From CAVTYH01 sp963738835 (GTDB lineage: Bacteria; Planctomycetota; Planctomycetia; Pirellulales; JADZDJ01), in NCBI GenBank assembly GCA_963738835.1, contig CAVTYH010000001.1, positions 1,240,001 through 1,304,000 on the forward strand: 64,000 nt of DNA. Direction: 5' to 3'. Positions 34,826-45,853 of this stretch are shown piece by piece. How positions within the stretch are numbered: position 1 is the stretch's first letter; every line of letters begins with the position of its first letter. Both the position numbers and the translations under genes were made by a program. The notes under the pieces are model-generated. The model made no database searches and was not told the origin of the DNA. It was given only the letters and a program-made list of their open reading frames with translations.

Positions 34826-37800
34826 CTAAGGAGATTTTGTTGTTGTTGAGTCGGGCAATTTTTTCTCGAGCGATCGGATTTGACCGATGCGGCAAATGTT
34901 GCTGTATTCGCAGCGGCTGGTACATTCGTCGTCGAGGCTAAACACAGGAAACATTCCGCCACGAATTCCGCGCACCAGCGACACCAGTCGGGCCAACAGC
35001 GTGCCACGGAGCGATCGCCAGTCGTCTGTTTCTTGCAACCCATCGCGGCCGGACTCAAACAAGTGCGGCAGCGAATGCGTGTCAAATCCCTTGTCTTTGA
35101 GATACCAATAACCGACGCGCCACGGCACGGCACGACGATCGATCATCAGCAGTTCCTGCACTGCCAGGGCGTAGAGCGGCAACTGCAATGCCAGGCCCGC
35201 TTCGAAATCGGCCGGTTTTAGTCGCTTTCGACTGCCGGTTTTATAATCGACGATGTTGAACACCACTTGCCCGCCGACCATGCCGATATCGATGCGATCG
35301 ATGCGGCCAGAGAACCGAATGGTTTCTCCTTCGACGCAAACCTCAAACGCTTTGTCGGTCGAGATCGGATCGACTTCCTCCCGGCGATGCCGCTTCAGGC
35401 CGAACGAGACTTCGAAGTGCGCCGGCCGCAGCACTTTATCAACCGCCGCCGCCGCCTCGTCGTATTTTTCATGCTGACCGAAATACTGCTGCATCCACTC
35501 GGCAAGCAAGCGAAAGTCAACCGTCCGCAACGCCTTCTCGAGCGGGCTGCTCTTGGACACCGACTCAAACAGCACCGCCAGTGTCTCCTCCGACAACTTT
35601 GCATGCTCTGCTGCGCCGGCTTCAACTGGCGAACGAGACGCGCCCGCTTCGTTCAAGCGGCGATGCAGTTTTGCCAAAGCCTCGTGTGCTAAAATGCCGC
35701 GGCGGCCATAATCCATCTCCATCGAAAGCTCCGGCAGCGGCTCTAAACCCAGCACACTGGACGCAAAAAAGCGGAACGGGCAGTACGCATATTGTTCGAG
35801 CCGGCTGACACTCCAGCAATGTTCCGGGCCGTAACGTCTGGCCAACAATTGTTTCGCTGCCTCGCCGGTGAGAATGCCCTCGAAAGGACCGAATTCTTCC
35901 CAACGACCGCGAGCGGCGATGGCTTGCAATCCGGAGATAAGATTGCCCTCCTGATCCCTTTGACCAGGTGAAGGCGTTCCGCGATCCGACCGAATCATCC
36001 TCACCAGCCGCTGCGGTTTATCGTTCAGCAGTTCGGCCACCGCTTTCACGCGCTGTTCAGTCGGACTGCAAGGATGCTCATGCTGCGGCACGGGGCTGAG
36101 CGAAATATCGATTTTGGGTTGCAAAATGCCTGGTCCAAAAGAGCGCCGCAACTCCACAACGTACGGACTTTCCAACAGCGGTTGGGCCGCGGCATCCAAG
36201 GCCGGATAACTCAGTACCAGCCGCTTGGTGGCCCGTGTAGCCACCTCATAGAACAACAGCATTTCGTCGCAGGCCCGCTCGTGCTGGTCGGCAAACCGCA
36301 GGCCGGCCTTATTCAAGATTTGAAATTCTGCGTCGCTGTAAATGCGATCGTCGCGCCCCGGCAAGGGAAAAGATTTTTCGGACAAACCGGCCATAAAGAG
36401 ATACGGCACTTCAATCGCCCGCAGACTTTGGGCCGAGAGCACGCGCACATGGCCGGTGTCGTCGGTTTCGACCGGCAATCGTTCGACCGACAGAACCTCT
36501 TGCAGTCGGACGATGAATTGATCGAGCTCTAACGTCGCAGGCTTAGCAGCAAGCCACTGGGTTTCGAGCTGATTGTGTGCCGCTAGCGCCGCTTTTAAGC
36601 CCGCCCAAGCATCGTTCGACGTCTCGTTGTCTGAAGTGGAGAGCAAACCGGTGGTTTTGGCCAACTGATCGATGGCTGCAATCCACTGCACGATCGAACG
36701 TGGCTTGTTGAGTGATAAGAGCGCCGCGCTCAGCCGATTCAAAATCGCCTCCGCGGTGCGAAAGCGTACCTGTTGTTCCTGCTGTCGCTCAGCATCGGTT
36801 TCGTCCAGTAGTTCGCCGTCGATGGTCGACGCCGGCACTTCGCCAGCCGATTTCGCGCGCGACCCAGCGCGCCAAGCAATGCTTCGCGCCCTGCCGGAAT
36901 TTGCAATTGACGAATGGCCCATTCAACTGCCACGGCCGAAGACGCGGCACGGGCATTCGTGCCTATGTCGTCGCCTCCACGCCACTCCGGCCAATCAGGC
37001 TGGAAAAAATTGTTCGACAACACGGCCAAGAGTTGTCGATACGGCCAATCTGCCGCTTGTAACCGTAACAGCCCCACGAGTGAACGCAACACTGGGGACC
37101 GATTCAGCGTGGGGGCACAATCAATTGCGGCTGGAATTCCGTACTCGTCGAAAACTTCTTCCACCAGCGGCGCCAATGGCTCCAGCGTGCGAAACGCAAC
37201 GACGATCTCGCTGGCTGGAATCGGCCCGCCGCCGAGCGCCACATCGCCGACGAGCAGCAGATGTTTGATTCGCCGCGCGAGCAGCTCGATTTCCGCACGT
37301 TGGCCCGCCGCTGCGACGATTTCGACCCCCGCCGCATCCTTACAGGCCACCACTTCGCGTGGATTGCTGAACAATCGGCGCTTCAAATGCGCCATCGCTG
37401 GCCAGCCAGTCGATGCTGGGCGTGCATACCAGTCAACTTTCAGCTTCGCAAACCGCTTTTCCAGTTCCGCCTTCGTCTGCTGCGGCTTGTTGAATAAATC
37501 GTTGCGGCCCGATTCTGACTCCAATGGCAGCGAAATCGTCAGTTCGCCGGTCTGTGCAGCCAAGAGTTGCAGAATGTCTTGCTGGGTGCGGGTGAAATCG
37601 GAAAAACCATCGGCCACAACGCACTGCAGCCCGGCGAATGGCCCCCATTGAGCTTTTGGCAATGATTTCAACCAATCGCGAGCCGCCGAAAACCGGCCCT
37701 CGGCATCGCACAGGTTATGTTCGTCCAGCAGCCGCTGATACTCGGCATATAGCACCGATAATTCTTGGTGCTTCGAGGCGGAGTCGGTGGCCGCGCAACA

Positions 37801-38249
37801 GACTGCGCGAATTTCTCTGGCGACACTTCCTGTCGCTTGAGATCGGCGATCAAATCGAAAATTAGATCGACGAGGCCCGGCCGATCGGCGATGGGCGCGA
37901 AATGCTGAATCTGGTCCGCCGATACTGCCTCAGCCAACACCCGTTCGATCAACTGACGCTTGAGCAGCCGGCCGACAAATCGTTGTGGGCGATCTGCCGA
38001 CGACAACACCATCTGCACAAACTGCTGAAACGTGTAAACCGCGGGGCTGAAACAACCGACCAGTCCGCTGCCCTTGGCATGATTGCCCAGCAGTTCCGCT
38101 CGCACTTCAGCCGCCGCGTGCCTGGTGGGCAAAAGCCAGAGCCCGCTGCCAATGGGCGAGTTAACCAGCATCTGCCGATAGCGCACCAACAGCGCCGCGG
38201 TCTTCCCGCTGCGTGCCGGACCCGCCAAAATGCACACTCGAGCAGACAT
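34826..38249 (-). CDS. addB: AddB-like PD-(D/E)XK nuclease with Fe-S cluster (two frameshifts)
   Basis: Partner subunit of AddA. It starts MSARVCILAGPARSGKTAAL with a Walker A. The C-terminal nuclease begins at CWSVSRLEQYAYCPFRFFAS with the first Fe-S Cys, and continues with RRGILAHEALAKLHRRL, RIDRIDIGMVGGQVVFNIVD and YKTGSRKR. The last three cluster cysteines are in DDECTSRCEYSNICR. This four-Cys layout around the nuclease is characteristic of AddB. Frames change near 37790 and near 36865; joining them gives about 1,140 residues, as expected. It is the first gene of the addB-addA-cca operon on the minus strand. The N-terminal helicase-like part is degenerate, as in AddB proteins generally. 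Confidence 0.88.
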
Positions 38250-38504
38250 GCAAAATTCACATTCTCAAGAGGGGGACGCGGTGACGTGAACGGCCAAATT
38301 CGCTTTCTTCTTGGGGAGAGAGATACGTGAGGACAAAGCGGGAATCCGACTGTACTAACTTACACCCAACGGCACAAAACGGGAAGTGACGGCCGCGTCC
38401 CCAGCAAGAGCTAAAAAACCGCGGCAATCCGCATTAGAATGCAAGAAAGTTCGCCAGCTCGGCAACTATCTCGGCCCGCAAACTCCATCCGGAACACCAT
38501 CGAC

Positions 38505-38975
38505 ATGAAAAAAGGCTATCTCATCGGCGGCATCGTGTTTCTCCTGGCTTCGGCGCTGGCGGGTTGGGTCTGTCTGCGAAACTTCAATTTGGCTCAGGCC
38601 AGCAGTAATTGGGTGAAGACCTCAGGGAAAATCGTCCGCAGCGATTTGCAGGATTTCAGCGTGGGCCGCAAAGAGAATTTCAAGGCGTTGGTCGAATACA
38701 GTTACGACGTGGGGGGCATCATTCACCGCGGCACCCGCATTCGCTTTGCCGACACCACCGGTTCCGCCGCCGAGAAACAACGGGCCATCGTGGCCCAATA
38801 CCCGGTGAACAGCACGGTTGATGTGTACTACGACCCCCACCACCCCGGCGAAGCCGTGCTGGAAACCGGCGGCGGGGCGCGAGCCTATGCTTTGATGTTG
38901 CCGCCGCTCATTCTGGCCGGTATCGGCATGACCTTGCTAGTCTACGGCCGGCGGAAAGCGCTGGAGCGATTCTAA
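38505..38975 (+). CDS. DUF3592 membrane protein
   Basis: A 156-aa protein with two terminal transmembrane helices (MKKGYLIGGIVFLLASALAG and LMLPPLILAGIGMTLLVYG) flanking an extracytoplasmic beta domain. The central part shows the DUF3592 pattern: TSGKIVRSDLQDF, VEYSYDVGGIIHRGTRI and YPVNSTVDVYYDPHHPGEAV. Start ATG 38505 is chosen because it begins the first helix; an upstream in-frame start would add a hydrophilic tail. Its stop codon overlaps, on the opposite strand, the stop of the subtilase gene by four bases. No function is established for the family. Confidence 0.8.
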   Translation: MKKGYLIGGIVFLLASALAGWVCLRNFNLAQASSNWVKTSGKIVRSDLQDFSVGRKENFKALVEYSYDVGGIIHRGTRIRFADTTGSAAEKQRAIVAQYPVNSTVDVYYDPHHPGEAVLETGGGARAYALMLPPLILAGIGMTLLVYGRRKALERF

Positions 38976-40992
38976 TTTTCGCACACTCTTGCCTTTCGGC
39001 GCCGGATAAGTGCCGGCGTCGCCAAGGCCAGCAACAACCACGAACTTGGCTCGGGCACAGACGATACCGCACCTGCTCCAGCCAAGCTGGCGACCAAATC
39101 TAACTCGGGCTGAATGTCTTTGTTGGTGACAAGGCCATCGCCATTGAAATCACCAAGCGTGGCCAAATCGGTATTATCAAGGCCCCACTCGTTTTTGAAG
39201 GCGTTCAAATCGGTGAGAGCAGTCAGCATCGCAGTAATGTCATCGCCATTGATTTCATCGTCGAAGTTGAAATCGCCGTGCATTACAATCGCCGGCCCGG
39301 TTCCTAGCGCCACCAAGCAACGGCGTAGTTCTGAGGGCCAACATCGGCATCGTGCGGATGAACCCAAAATTCATACTCGCCGGTTTGTGGAATCTGGAAG
39401 AATATGTGGTCTACAGTGCTAACAGCGCTGATTGATGCCGCAATCGCTTGGTTGATATTTATCGAGTGTTTCGGCAAAAGGTATAAATCCAAGTCGCTAA
39501 TCTGGTCGTCGTTGATTACGTCGGTAGTGACATTAAATGTGTCGATCTGGTCGTAGGCCCCACTGCCTGTCGTATCGACTGCGTCGAACTGGCCGTTGCT
39601 ATTGTTGTCGGTTGCGAATGTTACTTTTCGGTCGAACGCTAGGGTAATGGAGACAAAACTTCCGCCGAGAAGTTGTTTGTTAAATGGATAGCGATTCACG
39701 CTGCCTGTGTTGTTGGAATGGCCATAGCTCTATCCGATCATCGGTACTGCTCGACTTGGATTGAATTCTCCGTGCTTAAACTGTTCGACTGCCCTGTTTG
39801 CATTTAGTTGTCCGCTGCCCATTTGTTCGTCGAGGGCGATAAGCCCCGATCCCGTTTGTGCATCGTCGTCATACGCAGGGGAATTGAGCCATGTAGAAAC
39901 GCCGTCCTGTTTTAAGACGGTACGTGTCATGCCAAGTAAACTTCCTTGTGGAACGATATTCCCGCTTACGACAACGGTTCCATTGTCGATCAATTTGTCT
40001 GCTGAATTCATTATGACGGCCTTCACAACTTCGTGTCGTCGGGCGTCGATGTCCCATCCCGGCGCGACCTTCGCAAGTCGCTCGTTTGCATATTGCTCTA
40101 GGAGTGCAACAGTACCAGCAACATGCGGTGCAGCGATGCTCGTTCCGGTCCCGGATTGAGTCATATTGCCCGTGGCGGAAAACGACGCAACGCCAGGAGC
40201 GAGGATGGATACGGAAGTGCGATCCCCGAACGCATCATCCGCGAAATTAAAGTTATTTCCCGATCCGACTTTGAGATAGACGCCGTTGACGGGTTCAGAA
40301 TAAGCGACAGTCATGCCGTTGAAATTATCAGTCGGGACGGGCTTACCACCTGCACCCTCGTTTCCAGCGACAATATCGAGAATGTCGTGCTTTGTTGCCG
40401 ACCAATCGACGAACTGCGTGAGGACGGAATTACCATCGGGGACAGTGACGCCGGGAGAGAGCGGCAGTCCGAAGCTCATGTTGACGGCTCGCAGTTTGAC
40501 ATTTGGAAGCGTCGCAATATGGGAAGCCGTAACCGCCGCTTGGATGTTGAACTGCGCGGTGGGAATAGTTGGGTTGAATCCGGCAGCATACAGGTTTGCT
40601 TGTGTCGCAACTCCTGTTGGAGTGACGAGTGGGCCTGGACCATCCGGATCGGTGACATCTCGTGAGATCATAATGCCGGCGACGCCTTCGTCGTGGTCGT
40701 TGATTTGGACGGCGGAACCGGCGAATGGATTAAATGTGTTTGCCGGGGTTATGTTTTGGTAAAAAACTGCCGCCGGATCGACGAATGTGTTTATACGCTG
40801 TGGGAAGATATCGAATTGTGGGTCTCCAGGACGACCACCCTCTATATCGCCGATGTCAATTCCTCTACCATCGAGCGGAGTACCGCTAGCGTCTAGAAGA
40901 CCGGCAGAGTCGATGCCGTTCGGACCGATAGTATTTATGTCTGCATAAGCGGTTGTTGTCAAAAGAACTATGAGAACGGATAACCAGCGCAT
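38972..40992 (-). CDS. Subtilisin-like (S8) serine protease with dockerin-like repeats and PEP-CTERM tail, disrupted
   Basis: Exported subtilase. GAGGG precedes ATG 40992, which opens a signal peptide (MRWLSVLIVLLTTTAYA). Candidate catalytic residues are Asp in GIDIGDIEGG, His in INDHDEGVAGIMIS and Ser in GTGTSIAAPHVAGTVALLEQ. An in-frame TAG at 39730-39732 interrupts after VPMIG; the same frame continues SYGHSNNTGSVNRYPFNKQL into a beta domain (HIFFQIPQTGEYEFWVHPHD), so TGG (Trp) was probably intended. Near 39305 the frame shifts into two EF-hand/dockerin-like loops (GDFNFDDEINGDDI, GDFNGDGLVTNKDI) and a PEP-CTERM signal (VPEPSSWLLLALATPALIRR, then RK). One complete protein of about 673 codons is implied. 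It may be a real pseudogene. Confidence 0.78.
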
Positions 40993-41001
40993 GATGCCCT
41001 C

Positions 41002-41604
41002 TTATTCGATTAAGAACGAAAACGGTTTGCAGATGATTTTGTCGATCCATTCTTTTGAAATCGGCTTAAAGTCACTGTACTTTTTCTCCATTGGGTCGTT
41101 TAGGATTTCGACCTGATATTTGCCCTTCGATAGCTTGCCGAGCGGGATGATTGCGAAATGACTCGTGAGTTCTTTGGAGAAGTGCGGAACAAATCGGTAG
41201 TGAATCTTAATCGTATTGCCAATGCGTTCTACTTGGGTGATGTGGACATAGTTATCGAACTGATACGAAAAGAAGATGACAGATACTTCATCGCCTGATG
41301 AGAGAGTTACATTCGTTCCTTTTACCAAGATCGCGTGGGCGTTTTGGAGTGCATCACTTGGTGTACCGGGAACCACAAAAGCGTCCGCAGTTTTCGCGGA
41401 ACCGAGGGCGCTTAGAATCTCGTAAACAAACGTGCCATAACCGGCCCTTGCAGGCACTTCTTCCAACTCCCGAACGCTTCGGGTGTCGGGCATTTGAAAT
41501 GCCCAAATATCTTTGAGCGGGATCGTAACGGGCTTTGCATCCGGTTGGCCCGTGTTCGCGGACGCAGCAAAGAAGATCACCACAAAAAAGCACAGCCATC
41601 GCAT
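41002..41604 (-). CDS. Secreted hypothetical protein upstream of the subtilase
   Basis: A 200-aa exported protein. GGAG lies seven bases before ATG 41604, which opens a signal peptide (MRWLCFFVVIFFAASANTGQ). The mature domain is beta-rich (FVVPGTPSDALQNAHAILVK, VTLSSGDEVSVIFFSYQFDN, YVHITQVERIGNTIKIHYRF) and ends with KPFSFLIE. It stops nine bases before the subtilase start, so the two are very likely one transcript. The pairing suggests it could modulate or be processed by the protease, but this is inference; no known family is recognised. Confidence 0.65.
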   Translation of the reverse strand: MRWLCFFVVIFFAASANTGQPDAKPVTIPLKDIWAFQMPDTRSVRELEEVPARAGYGTFVYEILSALGSAKTADAFVVPGTPSDALQNAHAILVKGTNVTLSSGDEVSVIFFSYQFDNYVHITQVERIGNTIKIHYRFVPHFSKELTSHFAIIPLGKLSKGKYQVEILNDPMEKKYSDFKPISKEWIDKIICKPFSFLIE

Positions 41605-42352
41605 TTGAGAATCTCCGATCGCGATTGGTCCGGAACTCCGTTCATTCTCCGCCTGCCAACGAACGAGGACAAGGCGCTGCATCCAATCCAAATCATTGCC
41701 TTGTCCGTGCAGTTTGCCCAGTTGTTGTTAGCAAAAACTCCGGACTTTTTTAATGTGTTTTGCCTGCGGTTCTGTTTCACGCACGGAATCGACCAGATAC
41801 GTCGCGCCGCTGCGAAAAACTGGCGTGCGGCAACTCGCGTGGCCTGGAAAAGGCTTGTATTTAGATCATGCGTACACTATAATTTAACATGGAATCACGA
41901 TGTTCTCTACGATAATGACGTATTACAAGTCAGCAATTAGCGGCTAGCAATTAGCCAGAAGCAAAAAGGCGATTTGAATGAACAAGTAACTGACGACGGA
42001 CAGGCGCCGCAATTTTGTCACCAGAGGGCGCGTTGGCGCAAAGTTTGGTTCGGTCGTGAGTTAGTGAGGCTCGGAGATGCGGAAAATGAGTGCGGAAAGC
42101 CAAAACTCGATGAATTTTGTCGCAGGCGCAGCGGCCAAGCGCTCGGGAATTCTCGGCGAAAGTCACGCTGGCCGGCGACAGAATGTGGCCAATTATGCGC
42201 GAAAAAATGGGGCCCCCTGCCGGCGCTGCCAAAATTCGCGGCGTTTGCTCGGGAAACGTCGAGGAGAGGCGTTCCGTTTTGTCAGAATTGACGCGTTTTG
42301 GTCCGGCAGTATTGGGAAAGCAGTGGGCCGCCTACTTCTAGCCAGTCACAAC
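41605..42352. other. Gene-free region
   Basis: About 750 bases between the secreted hypothetical protein and the DUF1501 gene. Open frames on both strands (for example 41974-42291 plus) have no motif or ribosome site. It probably holds the promoter of the protease unit, but no box is clear enough to mark. Confidence 0.45.
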
Positions 42353-43640
42353 TTAACCAAACAGCTCTTTGATGACCTTGCCGCTGTTGGCGATTTTCAT
42401 CGGGCGGCCGTTCTTGCTGGTGAAGGTGGTGTCGAGCGAGATGCCCAGCGATTTCAAGACGCTGGCCATCAGGTCTTGCGAAGTGTACGGCTCGCTGTCG
42501 ACCTGCGTGCCATCGTCGTTGGTTTGGCCCACGACGGTGCCGCGTTTGAAGCCGGCGCCGCCAACGACCACGCTCCAAGCCCGGGCAAAGTGATCGCGGC
42601 CCGCGTTGCCGTTGATGCGTGGCGTGCGGCCGAATTCGCCCATCCACACGATGGCCGTGCTGTCGAACAGACCGCGGTCCTTAAGATCGGTGATCAGCGC
42701 GCTCATCGCCTTATCCAGCTCGGGAAGCTTTTGTCGCTGGAGCGTCGTGAAATTGTTTTGATGCGTGTCCCATCCGCCCATATCGACTTCGACGAACGGC
42801 ACGCCGGCTTCCACCAGGCGACGGGCCATCAGGCAGCCGCGGCCAAAGGCAGTGCGGCCGTATTTGTCGAGCATTTCGGCCGGCTCTTTGGCGACCTTGA
42901 AGGCCTCCATTTGCTTGCTGGTCATCAGGCTGACGGTCTTTTTGAGAATCTTTGTGGTGATCGCGGGCCGCTTCGCCACGGTTCTCGTTGATAAAGTCTT
43001 GCTCCATGGCATCGAGCACGGTGAGCCGATCGGACAAACGGATCAATCGATCTTTATCCCCACCTTGCTGGTTCAGGTTGCGCACATCGCCGTTGGTATT
43101 GACGACAAACGGAGCCCACGTCATGCCCAGGAAGCCCGGACCGACGCTGCCGCCGCCCACCGAAACGAACGGCGGGATTTCCAAGTTCGGCATCTTGTCG
43201 GCCAACTCGTGAGCCACGACTGCGCCGTAGCTGGGATGCTCGATCGTGGGATTGGGCACGTAGCCAGTGTGCATGTAGTAGCGGCCGCGGTTGTGGTCGG
43301 CTTCGCGCGTGCTCATCGAGCGCACAACCGCCATGTGGTTCATCTGTTTGGCCAACGTCGGCAGGTGTTCGCAAATTTGCAGGCCATCGAGACTGGTGGC
43401 GATCGGCTTGAATTGCCCGCCGGTCGGAGCGCCGGGCTTCATGTCGAACAAATCGATCGTCGCCGGGCCGCCGCTCATCCACAGCATGATGCAGGCTTTG
43501 TTCTGCTTCTTGAGTCGCCGGGCGCTGGCCAACAGGCTGTTGGTGAACGCAATCGCCGGAACAGCCATCGCCGAAGCCCCGGCCAGATGCGACAGAAAAT
43601 GGCGGCGAGTCATGCCGAGAGGGACGTCAAAGAGAGACAT
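42353..43640 (-). CDS. DUF1501 protein (sulfatase-like fold), frameshifted
   Basis: DUF1501 proteins are abundant exported planctomycete proteins of unknown role, related to the alkaline phosphatase/sulfatase fold and often encoded next to DUF1549/DUF1553 proteins. GGAG precedes ATG 43640. A twin-arginine-like leader is visible (MSLFDVPLGMTRRHFLSHLA then GASAMAVPA). Diagnostic segments are KACIMLWMSGGPATIDLFDM and KPGAPTGGQF, and near the end DMGGWDTHQNNF and IVWMGEFGRTPRINGNAGRD. The frame shifts near 42958 and resumes with LKKTVSLMTSKQMEAFKVAK. The gene ends KVIKELFG. It is downstream of the DUF1549 gene on the same strand, separated by a dispersed inverted repeat. Confidence 0.87.
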
Positions 43641-43681
43641 GGGATGCTCCGAGGTCGATCAGTTTGGAAAGTTGATTGCGA

Positions 43682-43815
43682 TTTCAGAATGACGAATGAC
43701 GAAATTCGAATGACGAAAGAATTTCCAATGATCAAATTCCGAAAATTGCGTCATATTCCGCTGGGTTTCGTAATTCGAGCTTGGAGTTTCGTGCTTCGTC
43801 ATTCGTTATTACTTC
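43682..43815. repeat. Inverted repeat of the GAATGACGAA family
   Basis: AGAATGACGAATGACGAAAT and GAATGACGAAAG on the left are mirrored by TTTCGTAATTCGAG, GTTTCGTGCTTCGTCATTCG on the right. The element nearly fills the gap between the DUF1549/1553 and DUF1501 genes and could form a long stem in their common transcript. Confidence 0.7.
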
Positions 43816-43817
43816 AC

Positions 43818-45566
43818 TTAATGATTCAGGATGAACTCACCGCTATTCAGCGCCACCCAAAACACGTCTTGCAGTGCAACCGCCGAGTTGCCTTTGCGGG
43901 CCACGAGCAACTGATTGGCCAAATCGATTTCCGACTTGGATGGCTTACGTGCCAGCGTCGCCAGGAACAAGTGGTTGATTTTGGCGGCGTTGTTCAGCTT
44001 GTCGTCTTTGGCAATGCGATCCAGAAAACCGCCCTCTTCCGAGTTGGTGGCGCGGCGGATCATATCGCCATTGAACATCATCAGCGTTTGCGGAATGGTG
44101 CCGTTGAACGTGGTGGTATCGTCGCCGTCGTCGGTGCCGAAGGTGATGGTGAATTGCCGCAGCCACTGCGTTTCCATGCGCTGCTGTTCGTCCGAAGTAC
44201 GGTTCGCCTTGTCTGCCTCGGTGGCAACCATCAGCGATTGATACAGCTGCTCTGGCGTCATCTGCCGCAAATAGAAATGACTGAACATCGGCTTTTCGCC
44301 GATCGATGGATCGTCCTTCTCGTTGCGGCCTTTGAACGTTTTACTCGACAGGCCGTACGGTTCGCTCAGCACGATCCAGCGAATGAGCTGCTTGATATCG
44401 TGGCTGTGAGCACCAAAATCGTCGGCCAATTTTTTGAGCAATTCAGGATGCGTCGGCGGATTGTGCGGGCCCATATCATCGACCGGCTTGGTGAAGCCGT
44501 AACCGAGGAAATGACCCCACATGCGATTGACGATGGCCAGGTTCATGTTGTCGGAACCGGTGATGAGCTTGGCCAATTCGACGCGTCGATTGACTTTCGA
44601 GAGCCTTCCATCAGGATCGATTTCCTTTCCGTCGACAAACACCGGGAAAGCCGATTTCAAGATGCCGTTACGCAGCTCATAAAACAGAATTGCCTGCGAT
44701 GGATTCGTCTTACCGTTTGCATCGGGCTCACCTGGGAAATTTTGATTGACCAATTCGGCGACGGGCTCGGGGCTCTTCCGTGGCGTATCGCGTTTGGGCT
44801 TCGTTTGCCGGAAGAAAGCGTTCAATTCCCAAAACTGATTCTGCTTCCAATCGTTGAACGGATGGTTGTGGCACTGCGTGCACTGCACTTGCAGGCCGAG
44901 GAACACCTTGGCGGTTTTAGCCGTGGCGTTGACGCCGTTATCTTCCATGTTGCCGATCAGGAAGTTCACTTCGCCGTGGAAGTTTTCTTCGCCGGGACGG
45001 TTGGCGCCGCTGGCCGTGACGAGTTCGTAGACCATTTGATCGTACGGCTTGTTGCGGGCGAAGCTATCGCGAAGGTACTTTTGCATGCCTTCGCGATCGA
45101 CCAGCGTGCGATTGTCGTTCATCGCCGGCGGACGGCCGATGAGAATGGTCGTCCAAACATTCGACCAATTGCGGGCGTACTCTTCGATGTACTCGTCCGA
45201 GAGCAGTCGATTGACGAGGTTTTGTTTTTTTTCGGCCGAGCGATCGCGCTGATAGCGATCGAGTTCATCGACACTGGGAATTCGGCCCAGCACATCGAGA
45301 TACAGACGTCGGCACCATTCACCATCGGTCGCGGCCGGTGCAGGCTGAAGGTTGTGCGCTTGCCAGCCTTGGCGAATGAGGTCGTTGATGTAATCGACTT
45401 GCGCAATGCCGTGGCTCGACGGTTTGCTCGACGAAATCAAACTCGCCGGCCGTGCTGTGGGTACAGAAGGCGAGGCAGACGACGAGATATTTTCCGCGGC
45501 GATAGCAGCGGCCACCGTTACCAGCAGAATCGCGCCCGCACTCAAAACCCAACGCGGAGATTTCAT
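43818..45566 (-). CDS. DUF1549/DUF1553 domain protein with a c-type-heme-like CxxCH motif
   Basis: A 582-aa exported protein of the PSCyt2/PSD1-type family. GGGGGAAC precedes ATG 45566, which starts a signal peptide (MKSPRWVLSAGAILLVTVAA). DUF1549 follows (WCRRLYLDVLGRIPSVDELD, WTTILIGRPPAMNDNRT, DQMVYELVTASGANRPGEEN). CTQCHNHPF carries a CxxCH motif that could bind heme. DUF1553 covers the C-terminal half (NRMWGHFLGYGFTKPVDDMG, MTPEQLYQSLMVATEA and the final LNSGEFILNH). The frame is intact. It is followed by a DUF1501 gene, the usual partner. Its molecular role is not established. Confidence 0.88.
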   Translation of the reverse strand: MKSPRWVLSAGAILLVTVAAAIAAENISSSASPSVPTARPASLISSSKPSSHGIAQVDYINDLIRQGWQAHNLQPAPAATDGEWCRRLYLDVLGRIPSVDELDRYQRDRSAEKKQNLVNRLLSDEYIEEYARNWSNVWTTILIGRPPAMNDNRTLVDREGMQKYLRDSFARNKPYDQMVYELVTASGANRPGEENFHGEVNFLIGNMEDNGVNATAKTAKVFLGLQVQCTQCHNHPFNDWKQNQFWELNAFFRQTKPKRDTPRKSPEPVAELVNQNFPGEPDANGKTNPSQAILFYELRNGILKSAFPVFVDGKEIDPDGRLSKVNRRVELAKLITGSDNMNLAIVNRMWGHFLGYGFTKPVDDMGPHNPPTHPELLKKLADDFGAHSHDIKQLIRWIVLSEPYGLSSKTFKGRNEKDDPSIGEKPMFSHFYLRQMTPEQLYQSLMVATEADKANRTSDEQQRMETQWLRQFTITFGTDDGDDTTTFNGTIPQTLMMFNGDMIRRATNSEEGGFLDRIAKDDKLNNAAKINHLFLATLARKPSKSEIDLANQLLVARKGNSAVALQDVFWVALNSGEFILNH

Positions 45567-45853
45567 TTTCGTTCCCCCCTGCCGAACGGAAGTGTCGCAT
45601 TGTCCATACGACAGCACGACGTTACTCCACATCGATTCAACCGACGGCACCGGCTTAGGCCCACGATGCCAACTCTTATGATATCAAATCCTTGCAAGTT
45701 CGTAATCAAATTGCGTTTCGGTCGACTGCAATACTCGCAATGGCCTCGGAATTTCGGCGATCAAAAAGTGTAAGACTGGACCAGACAAATCGCGCCCGAT
45801 GGGCTTCGATGTAAGCTCAATTGATGGAAAAAACACTAAAAATTATTGTTGCT

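Noticed and set aside
11319..39732. Genome-wide recoding of TAG as Trp
   Set aside because: TAG is the natural stop of ilvB (22514-22516), the giant surface protein (29119-29121) and the sigma factor (52921-52923), so it is read as stop here.
42765..45773. 1,002-codon open frame on the plus strand
   Set aside because: It is antisense to the DUF1501 and DUF1549/1553 genes, whose sense frames have clear domains. The long frame is a codon-bias shadow.
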